Shown here: positions 19,621 through 30,204 of the stretch, one piece after another
Layout: each line of letters begins with the position of its first letter
Position numbering within the stretch: position 1 is the first letter of the stretch
Source: Aphrocallistes beatrix
Lineage: Eukaryota; Porifera; Hexactinellida; Sceptrulophora; Aphrocallistidae
Direction of reading: 5' to 3'
Length of the DNA stretch: 64,000 nt
Assembly (NCBI GenBank): GCA_963281255.1
Contig: OY725489.1
Location: 5,332,523 to 5,396,522, forward strand
Notes under the pieces: model-generated
Databases searched by the model: none
What the model saw: the letters and a program-made list of their open reading frames with translations, nothing else
Told to the model about the DNA's origin: nothing
Made by a program: the position numbers and the translations under genes

Positions 19621-20875
19621 TGGAGAGAGAGTCATACATAGTAAGCGAAATCGAAATAATAGAAATTCTATAGAACCGGTCAAATTGGGACCCAGAGGAT
19701 TTGTTCATAATAAGCGACTCTGAATGTACATATTGATATATGTTTGCTATTGCACCATTCAATTTTGATATCAACATTTTACAAGTGCGAATATCGAATT
19801 CTACTTTTACTAAATTACAATACAGGCTTTATTAGCCCGTTGAGATTTGTTTTCTCTGGCGGAAAATACACGTCTACATAAAAAGGTGTGAACATATGAT
19901 TAAATTTTAAGATATGATAAGCAGACGTGCGTTCAACACCGTCCATACAATAAAGAATCTCCTATAATAGGAGCTGCACTAGAAATGAGAATTCTCAAAA
20001 CAATACAAATGCATCACAACAGCAGGAGGGCGCAGGGGGGAGGATTGTGATTTTTGTGATTTTCCTGTACAGAATTCAAACATTTTAGAAAGTAGCATCA
20101 GAATGTATTTGTGGAAACGAATATCTCTAACATTGGAATTTGTCCTAACATTGGAATTGGGGATTTTTTCAGTACACATAACAATTGTTTTATTAATAGA
20201 TTAAGCTTACGTTCTTGCTAGTAGGTGAAGTAGGCAAGTCACAGGTGTCCAAGACATAAAGTGATCGCTTTCATTTACTTTTCTGGATCATAGCAAATTG
20301 ATACAGCGAATTAGCTAATTGTTGAATCCTGGTGACAGAGAAAGATTACAACTATATACTATCTACATATCTATTTATGTGTACGTATATACAGAAAATA
20401 TATAGTTTTAAGTTACGCACATATGTTAAAATAGGCATTGAAATGGCGTAAACCAAGTTCAAATGGGAGAATTTACATTCTGGATTTCTAATTTTCAACC
20501 TCAACTCGGAAATTTGGAAAATATGGAACCAGGAGCACATGGTTGTGAAACAAGACTCCCCAATAAACCCCATTTCGAATGAATACAGTAGACATTGGAT
20601 CCTTGTATAAATGTAATGCCGATTCTTGGTAAAACTCGATCTGCTATATACTTTTTAGCCTCAAATCGCATGTGCGTATGTGCGTTTACTTTCAATACGA
20701 TCTTATTACCAGAGGTTTCTGTATAATATATTAATTAGAAAAATTAATATGTGACTAATTTGAATGCGTATTATTCGAATCTGTAATCCAATTAGCTATA
20801 TCCCATACCGTTTAGAAGTAACCGTCTTCATGAATAGACACATTTTAGCATTATTTGTATGGGAAAGAATCAAGT
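19621..20875. other. Interval without recognisable genes
   Basis: About 1.25 kb, AT-rich. A motif CCTATAATAGGAGCTGC near 19,962 resembles one at 30,565. The short open frames have no recognisable content. Confidence 0.35.
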
Positions 20876-21100
20876 GTTGAAATACTTTTGTCCGCTTAGT
20901 GTATATGGCCCAAATTAGTTCAATATAATTTCCAACAACGAGTGAAGAACGACGTTCCATATTGCTCATGACAACTACTATACTAGGAGTTGCAGTAAAA
21001 TATAAAATTTATTGCTTAATTTAGAAGATTAAAACTCACATTCTTCCCCTCCTCCTCCCCTCTGCCCCTGCATCTAACGCCCCCGCCTCTAAAAACAGCA
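20876..21100. repeat. Dispersed repeat copy (partner 30,205-30,500)
   Basis: TTGAAATACTTTTGTCCGCT..., then ACGAGTGAAGAACGACGTTCC, ACTATACTAGGAGTTGCAGT and TTATTGCTTAATTTAGAAG are shared with 30,212-30,400. Here the copy runs into a CCTCCTCCCC-type pyrimidine tract. Confidence 0.65.
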
Positions 21101-21295
21101 AGAAAATTTAAATTGAATTCTTGTAATTTATTAAGTATACAATTTTGCTGACGTCATATTTAAATGGCGCCAAAACCGCAAAACCACAAGTCTGTCGATC
21201 TCAAAAATGGTCCCTATGGATTCCCCATATCTGAATACCCTAATAAAGCATAAATTGTAAAAATATAATGGATACTTTTCCCAAAAATTGGGAAA

Positions 21296-21345
21296 GCGAA
21301 GTGGCCTTCTCGGTGACATATTTAGCCGTATATTAAGTAGGCCTT
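21296..21345. repeat. Short dispersed repeat (inverted partner 61,930-61,985)
   Basis: GGCCTTCTCGGTGACATAT followed by TTAGCCGTATATTAAGTAGGCC is present in reverse complement near 61,935-61,975. The surrounding 21,100-22,255 holds open frames with no recognised content. Confidence 0.55.
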
Positions 21346-22255
21346 GCCTCAACTCATTCAATTCAAAAAATGAGTTGTCTACAGCCCACTCATTTTCGGA
21401 ATGATGCATTTGTAATAAATGAACTGGTTTCAACAATTCATTTTCATAAGACTGCTATAATCAACTCATTGATATGATTTTCCCAACTCAAAATGTCTTG
21501 TTACCGCCCTAACCTCAGTAACCAAACTTGGTGGAACCGATCAGGAAATTACGGATGATTAATTACATTTCTACTATTAAGTTCCAATTTATACATACAT
21601 ACGGACGAGATACTTCCTCCATGCTATAAGATCATCTCCCTACTGGTGCTGCACTGAAATTGTATTACGCATATTCATACTTTTCTTCCAATGTCCAATT
21701 TTAGATATAAAACGATTGTAATTGAGTCATATTTGCGACTATGATTTAGGTTTTGGCAAATTTTCGCAACGCATACATCTGAACACTCAACTCCTGGGGT
21801 CTTCTGGGGAGGCAGGCCTAACTTGCGTACTGATTTGGTGGATTGTAGTATATGCTTCTGGGCATGTTGATTTACACCTACTATTGTTTTATTCTCAGCC
21901 TTCAATGACCAAAATTGGCTGAGTGTGCAAAACTGAAATTTCTAATTGTATAGACGTGGCAATGACGTCTCAATCTCGTGGCCTTTCAACATTTTCGTCT
22001 TTGGTGTCTGAACTCAATGGAACCATACCTTAAACTATGGATAACAATATTCGCATTAGAAGTTTATATTCACTTTTCACTGATTTTAATTGTACCATGC
22101 ATGGATCAGAATGTAAGAGTCCGAAAAATTTGTGGTAAATGCTTACATGTTTATTTTTCACAATTCAGACTTTTTCGTGCAGAATAATTGGTTGAAAAGT
22201 TTGAAATTTTCACATATAATAACATGTCGGATTGATTATTGAACGACTATATATA

Positions 22256-22798
22256 TCCTTACTATTAAAACTCGATTAATGTTTGTATATATATATATAT
22301 GTAACGAATTGATTGAAGAAACTGCCAGGCGTAGAAAGCTGATTTTTGGAATGTGGGAGTCTTTTGGCTATGGCTCCCTCCAGTAAGTTCTGAGTTCAGA
22401 GCAAAATGTTGACTCATCATGGAATTATGACGCCATTGTCACATTTTTAAAAGTTAAGCAACACAGTTATTCGGGCATAACTCAGCCATTATAGGAGATA
22501 GAAGGCTGAAATTTTAATAGAATCTGTATACTAACATACCTCACATATGATACGACTTTCATCAAAAAATGATGACTCATCACTTTGTCATGACGTCATC
22601 ATTACGCATCAAAAATTTTAAAATTGACAAATTTGGTGATTTTTCGAGTGAAATCGATTTTAACACTAAGATGGACTTATTTAGAGAGGTTATCTCTCTT
22701 ATAATTAACCAATGTGACCCCAGGCGACCGAAGGGAGCCTACGGCGGACACGAAGTCTTCGCCAGCCGCGCAGCGCAAGCAAGCGAAGCGCGCTTGTA
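22256..22798 (+). mobile_element. Helitron-like non-autonomous repeat, full copy
   Basis: Starts TCCTTACTATTAAAACTCG after an A and ends ...GCGAAGCGCGCTTGTA before a T. There is no inverted terminal repeat and no target duplication. Close to the 3' end lie GC-rich hairpins: a decayed GGCGACC/GGGAGCC pair and CGGACACG...GTC, then GCGCAAGC/AGCGAAGCGCGC. The same ends define copies at 43,842-44,376 and 44,726-45,266, and a 5'-truncated one at 33,852-34,310. The TC start, A/T insertion and 3' hairpin suggest Helitrons, but the terminus is not the canonical CTRR. Confidence 0.55.
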
Positions 22799-23224
22799 TA
22801 TATATATATTTCAATCAATTCCAAAATTGATCATAATGAATTTATATTGTTAATATAAATTTAATATTGTTTTGAAACATGGATAAATGACTTAATGTTG
22901 TATGCGGTCTTCACTTATAGTTAAAATGACAATCCTCACAAACTTTTATAATTTCGTTCTCAGAATTTGTTCATTCTATAAACTTTATGCTACCATAATA
23001 TAAGCTCTAATGCTTTAAATATTATCGTACATATTTTAAAATTGATTACCCTCTTCAAAGTTTTAGATGAAAACGTCAAAAAAAAGACAAAAAATATGTT
23101 AAATTTGGAATAAATTCATTAAATCAGGTGGCAAAGAAAAATTTGCTTTTTAACAAAAACGCTCGGTCGAAATTAAGGATATATATCAATTAAGAGATAT
23201 CTCATGTCAAATGAAGTTTCTTAA

Positions 23225-23577
23225 GGTTGGCCTTCCTAAGGGCATTTGTTTTTTATCAAAAATTTGCCAAAGGACCTGTTTAATCATTTTTAAATCTATA
23301 AAGGGTTCTAAACATTAATTTCGATTTTTTGAATTTCAAAACTAATATTTCGTCACTTAGAGCCACTTGTACCACCTGAGTGTCGGCCAAAAAAGGACAC
23401 ATTTTAGGAACGAAATGTCTCATATGCATAACTTCTTCAAACAATGTCAGATCATCATTTGAATGTGAAATTCGTGCTTAGCACTAAATTTTTAGCAATT
23501 TGATATATATATTGGACACATTTAGAGAAATTCAAAAGTTAAAAGTCAAAAGTTAGCTATTATAGGAAAGGCCAACC
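23225..23577. mobile_element. TTAA-flanked short element, copy D
   Basis: GGTTGGCCTTCC... to ...GGAAAGGCCAACC between TTAA at 23,221-23,224 and 23,578-23,581. 353 bp, internally deleted relative to copy C (31,802-33,598), whose left end it shares. No ORF. Confidence 0.75.
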
Positions 23578-23780
23578 TTAAGATACCAAATAGTTGAATT
23601 CGAGGAAAGTTGAAGTATTATTACCTATAGCAATGGAGATTTTGAATTTTAAAAAATACATTGGGTTTAAATAGTGATGTCACTGATCAGTGGCGTCAGG
23701 TTGACCAAAAAAGCGGGGGGGCCAGCCGGCCAGGCCGTTGTACTAGTACTTTTATACTAAATGCACTCAATATGTCAATA

Positions 23781-23948
23781 CAGTAAACCCTTGCTAATCA
23801 GAAGTCCGAACGGAGGAGTTCCGATTCAAAAGATATCTGTTACGATTATGGTATATATTCCAAGTTATTTTAATATGAATTTGAGAATGAGATGTTCGGA
23901 TTTGCGAGGGATCGGAGTGCCAAGGTTCTGAAAAGCGGGGGGCTACTG
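23781..23948. mobile_element. pogo-like MITE inside hAT copy 1
   Basis: CAGTAAACCCTTGCTAATC at the left and the complement of CAGTAGCCCCCCGCTT at the right, flanked by TA. It is also present in hAT copy 2 (about 39,205-39,372), so it entered the hAT before the two copies separated. Confidence 0.6.
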
Positions 23949-24140
23949 TACATAAAAAAATGAATAATTGTATCAATTTTATATTCAATACTTTCAGGTT
24001 GGTATTTTATATTTGATCAATTAAAGAATCATTATTTCACGTTGTTTTTTAATTGAACAATGGAAGTGTCTATACTCTATAGTGCTAATAATATACTACA
24101 CTGAATGTGTTTCCAACCATAAATAACAAACAAATCAAGA

Positions 24141-24172
24141 CACAGTGGTTTGGGGCACGTATTTGGTAAAAA
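24141..24172. repeat. Left terminal inverted repeat / RSS-heptamer-like end
   Basis: CACAGTGGT is exactly repeated at the right end in complement (27,462-27,470). Beyond that only scattered positions match (GGCA, TTTGG/TTTAG), so the true repeat is short. No good match to the RSS nonamer ACAAAAACC is found at a 12- or 23-base spacing. Confidence 0.9.
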
Positions 24173-24805
24173 AATCTTGAACTCAGAAATACATTTACAT
24201 ATGATAATTAGCTTCCTAGATGTCTAAATATTATGTGTATCAAATATTGAGTGTATTGGAAGCCTAAATTTACAATACGACATTAAAGTATGTAGTCGAT
24301 TTTGACTGTAGCTGAATACATATTTTGCGGTTTGAAAATATCAAAAAAATAAACATTCCTGATTTTGCTTTTTGAGTAAGATAGGATCGTTTCAACTTCA
24401 ATAATATACAATACTCATTCAAATTGTTACATTTTAAGACTAAAACGACTGATTTTTTAATGTAGATTGTAATTTTTTGACTTTCCTTTTTGAGTCGAAA
24501 AAAGATACAGTTAATATAATTTTTACGTTTTGAAAATGGCCGCAAAAGTAAAAACCACCAAATACCAGTTGGAAATTGAGTATACTTACTCTCTAATGTC
24601 ATATAGCCAACATGTTAGAATTATAAGACCCGATTCAATGCGCAACTTGATCAAAGTTGCTACATTCCATTGTCTATTATTCGTTGCTAGGTTTCAACAA
24701 ATTAGCCTACATATGCATCAATAACATATTTCTTATATAATACCATTTATATATTTGAAATAATCGATTACAACGTAATTTATACTTGAAAATCTACACA
24801 AGAAC

Positions 24806-26317
24806 ATGGCTGAAGGTCCCATTCTGAAAACCCGTCGTGATTTAGCGCAGATTTTGGCTCAGAATGAGTTCAACATTACTGTCACAGCTTCTAAAGTTTT
24901 AGAGCTGTTGAATCTTGACGAAACGAAACTTGTGACAATCACTTCTTTATTGAGTAAGATCAAAATGAACATCAAAAGGTACAAAAGAAGTGTTGATTCA
25001 CTGAATTCTGAGTGGTGGAATCACGAAATTCCATGGGAATCAAATCCCATACAAATTACCACTTCTGTTTCGATAGAATCGAAAGTAAAGAAGAACCTAT
25101 TTTCTCTCCAATTGCAACAACAACGAATTAGGCTATCTTCTATCCTGGAACAGATTCGGGAAACGGCTATTATGGAGGGTTCTACTCCTCTAGAAATAGC
25201 AGCGTTGGTATTGCAACTGCTTGCTAATGAGTGCGATAATCGCAAGATTGCTAAGCTAGCAAAGGAGGTTATCAGTAGTGGAGGTTTTAGTGGAATAACT
25301 TTGAGTTATGTACCCGTTGACAAGGCGATATTCTTACTTGACATGCTTGAAATGGGAAGAAGGAAATACGCTCAACTTCGCCAAACTTTATTGGCAGAGA
25401 ATATACACTCTCCCTCTCACAGTAAGGTCTTAGATCTGAGGAATGTCTTGGTATCAAGTGATCTGATACAACTCTATCCTAATCCTCATCAACCGATTGG
25501 TGTACAAACCCCCTACTACCTTCAAGTGCAACAAACTCTTGAAAGAATTCTTACAACATTGAGTCCACTTGATCCTGAAGAATTTCCACTCCAATTCCGG
25601 ATAGCGGATGGTTTGGATGGTAGCGGTTGTCATACCATATACAATCAACTTCACACTAACACCAATACTAAGAACTATATCCTCTTCTGTTTCAAACCAA
25701 TATCTATTTCTACAGCGTCAAACAGAATTATTTGGCAAAATCAATACCCTAATTCGCCTTTCTCACAACGACCAGTATTTCTTTGCGCTGCTAAAGAATG
25801 CGAAAAAAATATCCGGTTATTTATGGAAGATTTAATTAACCCAGATACCGAAAAATTACAAAATGGAATCACTTTACAGAATGGTGTTGTTAAGGTGGAA
25901 ATTGTCCGATCAATGTTCGACGGGAAGATGTCTGCTATATTATCTGGTGCAGGGGGAGCCAGTTGCCAAATGTGCACTGCCACTCATGACGATCTGAAAG
26001 ATCGTGATTTAATTGAAGACGGCTTCCCCATAAATAGAACAATTACAGATGCGATTCAGTTATTTGGAGAGCTTGAAAATGTTGAAGAATTCTTTGCACT
26101 TCCATCAAATGAGCGTTACAATATAACCCATCAACCTATTTCTAAAGTTAACATCATTGCTGCTTCTCCACTCCACTCTTACACCTGCATTCTTAAGTGG
26201 TTCAATCTTCTGGTATACCATTTGCATATTGGAAAATTGAAATGGTCCACGACTACTACAGATATCAAAGATTCCATGAGAAACGTGCAGAAGATTGTAC
26301 AAGAAAAGACAGGTTGA
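24806..26317 (+). CDS. RAG1/Transib-like transposase, N-terminal and catalytic part
   Basis: 503 residues from an ATG at 24,806. Residues 1-200 are helical and charged, where RAG1 has its dimerisation and pre-catalytic regions; I see no RING or nonamer-binding motif. The first catalytic Asp is D268 in RIADGLDGSG (RAG1 D600 in SCDGMGD). YILFCFKPISI and PNSPFSQRPVFL follow the RAG1 order (FSFTVMRI, PNSELCCKPLCL). The second Asp is D372 in SMFDGKMSAIL (RAG1 D708). C387/C390 in CQMCTAT match the RAG1 zinc ligands of CTLCDAT. The frame ends in a shift at about 26,311, after which the protein continues in the next frame. It should cut at the CACAGTG ends and join with a 5-bp stagger. The single frameshift may be real decay or a sequencing error. 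Confidence 0.92.
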   Translation: MAEGPILKTRRDLAQILAQNEFNITVTASKVLELLNLDETKLVTITSLLSKIKMNIKRYKRSVDSLNSEWWNHEIPWESNPIQITTSVSIESKVKKNLFSLQLQQQRIRLSSILEQIRETAIMEGSTPLEIAALVLQLLANECDNRKIAKLAKEVISSGGFSGITLSYVPVDKAIFLLDMLEMGRRKYAQLRQTLLAENIHSPSHSKVLDLRNVLVSSDLIQLYPNPHQPIGVQTPYYLQVQQTLERILTTLSPLDPEEFPLQFRIADGLDGSGCHTIYNQLHTNTNTKNYILFCFKPISISTASNRIIWQNQYPNSPFSQRPVFLCAAKECEKNIRLFMEDLINPDTEKLQNGITLQNGVVKVEIVRSMFDGKMSAILSGAGGASCQMCTATHDDLKDRDLIEDGFPINRTITDAIQLFGELENVEEFFALPSNERYNITHQPISKVNIIAASPLHSYTCILKWFNLLVYHLHIGKLKWSTTTTDIKDSMRNVQKIVQEKTG

Positions 26318-26940
26318 AAATTGACCTACCAGATGCAAGTGGTGGAACAACTTCGACGGGAAATGTTGCAAGAAGGGTTTTTTCAGAAGATTCGAATTTT
26401 ATTGAATGTGTTCTATCAATGATAGCTGGCCAACACCGTCCTGCGTTATTAAAGGTACATACTCAACTATCTGCGATATTGAGGATTTTCAATTCAGGTC
26501 TATTAATTAACTCCTCAGATTTAGGAAAACTGTGTAAGGAAACATATATTTTAGTGCTAGATTCATTTCCATGGGCGAGCATCACGCCTACCTTACACAA
26601 GCTTCTAGCACACTCGGAAGAACTTATTCGAGAATATAATTCAGGATACGGATTGAAATCTCTTTCAGAAGAAGGCTCAGAAGCCTGCAACAAATTAGTG
26701 AGGAGATATCGAGAGAAGTTATCCCGTAAAAACAGCTTTGGATGCAATACCATCGATATATTTGTGAGATTGTCGTCACAAAGCGACCCTGTATTGGTAG
26801 GCTATCGGAGGCATCTATCTTGTGTAAGATGTGGCCAATCAGGGCATACGGAGAGAAGTAAATGCCATGTTGAGAGCCAACAAACTTCAAACATAGAGGC
26901 TCTCATTTCTTCATTGACAATTTCCAATATTGAAGATTAG
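26311..26940 (+). CDS. RAG1/Transib-like transposase, C-terminal part
   Basis: Continues the previous entry after a one-position frame change; the conserved protein runs from KIDLPDASGG to a stop at 26,940. HKLLAH (from 26,596) keeps the two zinc-ligand histidines of RAG1 (HKTLAH), and SEEGSEACNKLVRRYR contains the catalytic Glu (codon at 26,680) aligned with RAG1 E962 in ASEGNESGNKLFRRF. The tail carries a CCHC zinc knuckle, CVRCGQSGHTERSKC, near the C-terminus. RAG1-like transposases of invertebrates are known to carry Cys/His motifs in their C-terminal tail, which vertebrate RAG1 has reduced. Apart from the frame change all metal- and zinc-binding residues expected are present. Together the two parts give about 710 residues, a usual Transib length. 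Confidence 0.9.
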   Translation, partial: RLKIDLPDASGGTTSTGNVARRVFSEDSNFIECVLSMIAGQHRPALLKVHTQLSAILRIFNSGLLINSSDLGKLCKETYILVLDSFPWASITPTLHKLLAHSEELIREYNSGYGLKSLSEEGSEACNKLVRRYREKLSRKNSFGCNTIDIFVRLSSQSDPVLVGYRRHLSCVRCGQSGHTERSKCHVESQQTSNIEALISSLTISNIED

Positions 26941-27547
26941 GTAAATATTCGTAAGAATTTATATTCCAATAAAGTAACTTGCTCAGTAATTTATACTCCA
27001 AATAAACAGCGCTTATTTTCAAAGTGACCCATGCGGTTTAGTCACCATTTAAACTATGAATTTCATTTAACAAATTGTCAGAAATTTGAAAGGATCACTA
27101 ATAGTTCACGGTTTGTAAATATTGTATGATAATGAATCATGATCATGATGACGTCAGCATCCTAAGATTGGTTAGCATTATTGTGAAAAAAATAGTGTCA
27201 CAACATAACTCACATTTAGAGCAACCACTCTGTCAACTTTCAAACATATATGTCCCATATTGGCTAAGTAGCCACCTATTTTGCAAATTTTGATAAAATC
27301 CTGAAAGGTGACAAATACGTCATAACTCTAAAAATAGAAGATATATCAACTTTTAAAAATTTTATATCGATTCACAAGTATTGATAACCCATATGTAAAT
27401 AATACATTATTAGTCGCTAGGATATACCTAAATACCTAAAGTTTGCTAAATGCCATTTTGGACCACTGTGCAAGATTCTAGTAATTCAATAAATTTTAAA
27501 ATTACCAATTTCTGATTTCGATCTACATTTATTCTTGAAAATAATAA

Positions 27548-28522
27548 ATGTCTTCTTCTGAGAGTTCAGCTAAAAAGCCTAAGTTTGCACAGCCGATATT
27601 AAGCCAATTTTTCCAAGCAGAATCAAGTCTATCAACACTCACTTCTCCTGACTGCGATCCAGGTTCTCAGTCCCCTGAGAGCCCAAATGAATGTATTACC
27701 CTCTCACAACAGGAATCTGCAGAACAACAGCAAATTACGCCACAAACACCAGTCCAAGTCGGACAAGATTTTAACCCATATCTAGTAGGTAAAGAAACAC
27801 ACTGTCATGGCAATCAGAAGTTTAATAAAGCTTGGCTTGCCGAAATTCCCTGGCTACGTTACGATACAAATTTGGATTTGTGCTGGTGCTCTGTTTGTGT
27901 CTGGGGTTTGAATGCTGACATGTTACCAGCTAGTGAGAACAAACACAGGTTTGCAGAGAGCAGCTTTATCACTGGATGGAATAATTGGCATGATGGCAAG
28001 TCGAAGCTTCTGAGACATACAGGAGCTGATGCCGGTACGCTTAAGCATAATGTACATCATTATTTGGCAGGTGTCAAGGCTGCTCACGAGAATCAGCTAA
28101 CGATTAGGGCCCAAGTAAGCAGCACGAAGAAACGGGAAATGCAAAGGAATAGGATTGGGCTTGATGCTGTTATTTCTAGCATACAACTCTTGGCTAGACA
28201 AGGAATGCCGCTACGAGGCCTTGGCGAAGAAAAAGATACAGCAAATATCTGGCAGGAAGTTAAACTAATTTCAAATTTCAATGAGGATGTAAAATCATAC
28301 TTTAATTCGTCTGGATACAAGTTTATGTCGGTACCAATACAGAATGAGTGTCTCAAGATGTTAGGTGATAGTGTACTGGATATAATTGTTGAGAAGATCA
28401 AGAGGTCTGTTTGGTTTACATGTATCATGGATGAGACTCAAGACATCCCAACCCTTGAGCAAGTTTGCATCTGTATGAGATATGTAGACGATTCAGATCT
28501 AGTGTGCGGGAAGATTTTTTAG
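27548..28522 (+). pseudogene. hAT transposase (DUF4371 family), N-terminal part, copy 1
   Basis: ATG at 27,548, 77 bp after the end of the RAG1-like insertion, so the host hAT lost its promoter-proximal leader continuity but not its start. Ser/Gln-rich leader, a TTF-type zinc-finger region (WLRYDTNLDLCWCSVC, SFITGWNNWHDG), the DUF4371 helices (GLDAVISSIQLLARQGMPLR) and the first catalytic Asp in FTCIMDETQDI. The frame breaks at about 28,500. The protein is identical in copy 2 (37,966-38,940), including this break. Confidence 0.92.
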
Positions 28523-29364
28523 GATTTCATAACATAGTTGGTACTACAGCAGTAGAACTCTACAAGATACTTACCAAGACGATAAAACCTCTTGGTCTTG
28601 ACATGGAGAATTGCCGAGGTCAGGCATACGATGGGGCCTCAAATGTTTCTGGTTTGCAAACATTAGTTAGGAATCATCATCCAAAAGCCCTGTATTCCCA
28701 CTGCGCTGGCCATAATCTTAATTTGGTGCTGAATGATGTTGCAAAGGAAGTTCGCCAGTGTTATCATATCGTGACTCTCGTAGGTAAGATCGGGATATAT
28801 GTGAAGGATTCAGCGAAAAGAAAAGCATATTTCGATCAGATACGAGTTGCAAACTCAGAAGACGGTAAGATAAGCAACTCAAATATCCGTCCCATATGTC
28901 CAACAAGATGGATTCTAAGATACCCTGCAGTCAATGCTATTTTAGAAAATTACGAGGATCTTCTTGACTTCCTGTGCTCCTCAATTGATAACGAAAAGAA
29001 GGCTCAAGGATATGTTAGAGAACTTCAACGCTTTGAAGTCTATTTTGGAGTACGCATTCTACATCGTATCTTTGGTCAAGTTCACCCAGTTCACAATGCA
29101 ATCCAATCAGAATCTATGTCACTGGGGGAGTGTTCAAGTATAATAACTGCACTCACTGCTGCATTGAGAATAGTCGGAGAATCTGTGGTCATTTTTAGCG
29201 TTTTCATAACTAGCTGTAAGTCTTCGGCATTGGCTATGAGTATTGATTTGCCTGTAGTTCCTCGAGGTCTCGCGAAAATGGTGAATAGAGGAAATAGGGT
29301 TGAATGGGAAATTGATGACATCGTTGTCAATAACTATTATCATGGTATTTGGACAAAGATGTAG
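28465..29364 (+). pseudogene. hAT transposase, central catalytic part, copy 1
   Basis: Homology starts at about 28,502 (REDFLGFHNIVGTTAVELY). The second catalytic Asp lies in CRGQAYDGASNVSG, followed by HCAGHNLNLVLNDV and PTRWILRYPAVNAIL, all standard hAT RNase-H-fold motifs. A stop at 29,362 interrupts the protein before the dimerisation domain. Residue-for-residue identical to 37,124-38,023 on the minus strand. Confidence 0.9.
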
Positions 29365-29442
29365 TATAGTTCTTTAGTAGGTTCGCTGACAAAGCGTTTT
29401 CAAGGAAAGGCAATTGACATTGCACGGGATTTTCAAGACATT

Positions 29443-29925
29443 TTGTATAATATGAGCGAAGATTCTAGTTATGAATTCTCTAGCATGAACTCGCTCATGG
29501 AGCTCTACAATACTGACATTAATTGGAAACTGTTGAAGTTGGAAATGATACAATGGGATCGTGTTAGTAAGATATCCAACCCTACCAAACACACGACTGA
29601 TATGAAGTACCTTCACAAGTATCTTTCTGAGAAGTCTGATCATCGTCTAATGTGGCCTAATTTGGTGTTATTTCTTAAGCTCTACCTTCTTCTTCCTTGT
29701 ACATCTTGCTTTGCCGAACGTGGATTTAGCTGCTTAAAACGAATAAAAACATATCTGCGCAACACAATGACAGAAGACAGACTAAATGCATGTGCATTAT
29801 GCAATGTACATCATGAAATATTGGACAAATTGGATATTGGCAAAATTACTGACGGTTGGATTAAGATGAGTGAGGTCAGGATGAATAGATTTGTGCTAAG
29901 TAAAGACAGCTTAAGGGATTACTAG
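29443..29925 (+). pseudogene. hAT transposase, C-terminal dimerisation part, copy 1
   Basis: Open frame resuming after the preceding stop (residues from about 29,365 onward remain readable). The motif CFAERGFSCLKRIKTYLRNT with TEDRLNACAL is the hAT C-terminal dimerisation signature, and its Glu is the third catalytic residue. Identical to 36,563-37,045 in copy 2. Confidence 0.9.
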
Positions 29926-30204
29926 AATAAAATTTATGACATTTCTTTGCTTATAATTTACCTATAATAGCGTACAATAGCAATAAAACAATAAAATGTC
30001 ACAGAATCAATAATATTTAGGATTAATATTTCACACAGCATATTATTTACAGGTACATTGAGAAACTAGTATCAAAATACCTTCAAAATGAGCATCATTT
30101 TTGAGAAAACCGGGGGGGCGGCCCCCCAGGTTTTTGGCTTTTTTCAAAACCGGGGGGGCAAGCCCCCCGCCCCCCCTGAACCTGACGCCACTGTATTACA
30201 GCAA

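Larger units (their letters stand above)
24141..27470 (+). mobile_element. Transib/RAG1-like DNA transposon, complete with CACAGTG ends and 5-bp TSD
   Basis: The left end reads CACAGTGGTTTGGGGC and the right end, in complement, CACAGTGGTCCAAAATGGC. The 5-bp duplication CAAGA sits at 24,136-24,140 and 27,471-27,475. The empty site, with a single CAAGA and identical flanks, is present in hAT copy 2 at about 39,012-39,016 (minus orientation). The first seven bases equal the consensus V(D)J recombination signal heptamer. Transib and ProtoRAG ends likewise begin CAC..TG with 5-bp duplications. The element holds one gene (transposase, 24,806-26,940) and no RAG2-like reading frame. 5' and 3' non-coding arms are about 665 and 530 bp. 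Confidence 0.95.
23688..30193 (+). mobile_element. hAT element copy 1 (carrying a nested RAG1/Transib-like element)
   Basis: Inverted ends CAGTGGCGTCAGGTT at 23,688 and its complement ending at 30,193. Without the nested element it is about 3.17 kb. The flanking 8-mers differ: TCACTGAT on the left and TATTACAG on the right. Each matches a flank of copy 2 at 36,243-39,465 rather than the other flank here. The right subterminal region is a G-run/C-run hairpin block (CCGGGGGGGC / GCCCCCC). It lacks about 52 bp that copy 2 has next to that end. Confidence 0.93.

Noticed and set aside
20352-21436. Several 60-100-codon frames as genes
   Set aside because: No motif, no codon pattern, and they overlap dispersed repeats on both strands.
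24141-24190. A full 12- or 23-spacer recombination signal with nonamer
   Set aside because: Only the heptamer matches. Neither end has an A-rich nonamer at the required distance, so calling it an RSS would overstate it.
24270-24602. 110-codon minus-strand frame in the 5' arm of the RAG1-like element as a RAG2-like gene
   Set aside because: It is low-complexity and Lys/Ile-rich, with no kelch repeats or PHD finger. AT-rich chance frame.
25781-25830. Second catalytic Asp of the RAG1-like protein in the LCAAKECEKN region (RAG1 LMLADESDH)
   Set aside because: By counting back from the CxxC zinc pair, RAG1 D708 corresponds to the later Asp of MFDGKM, which is present. The earlier region is not the catalytic position.
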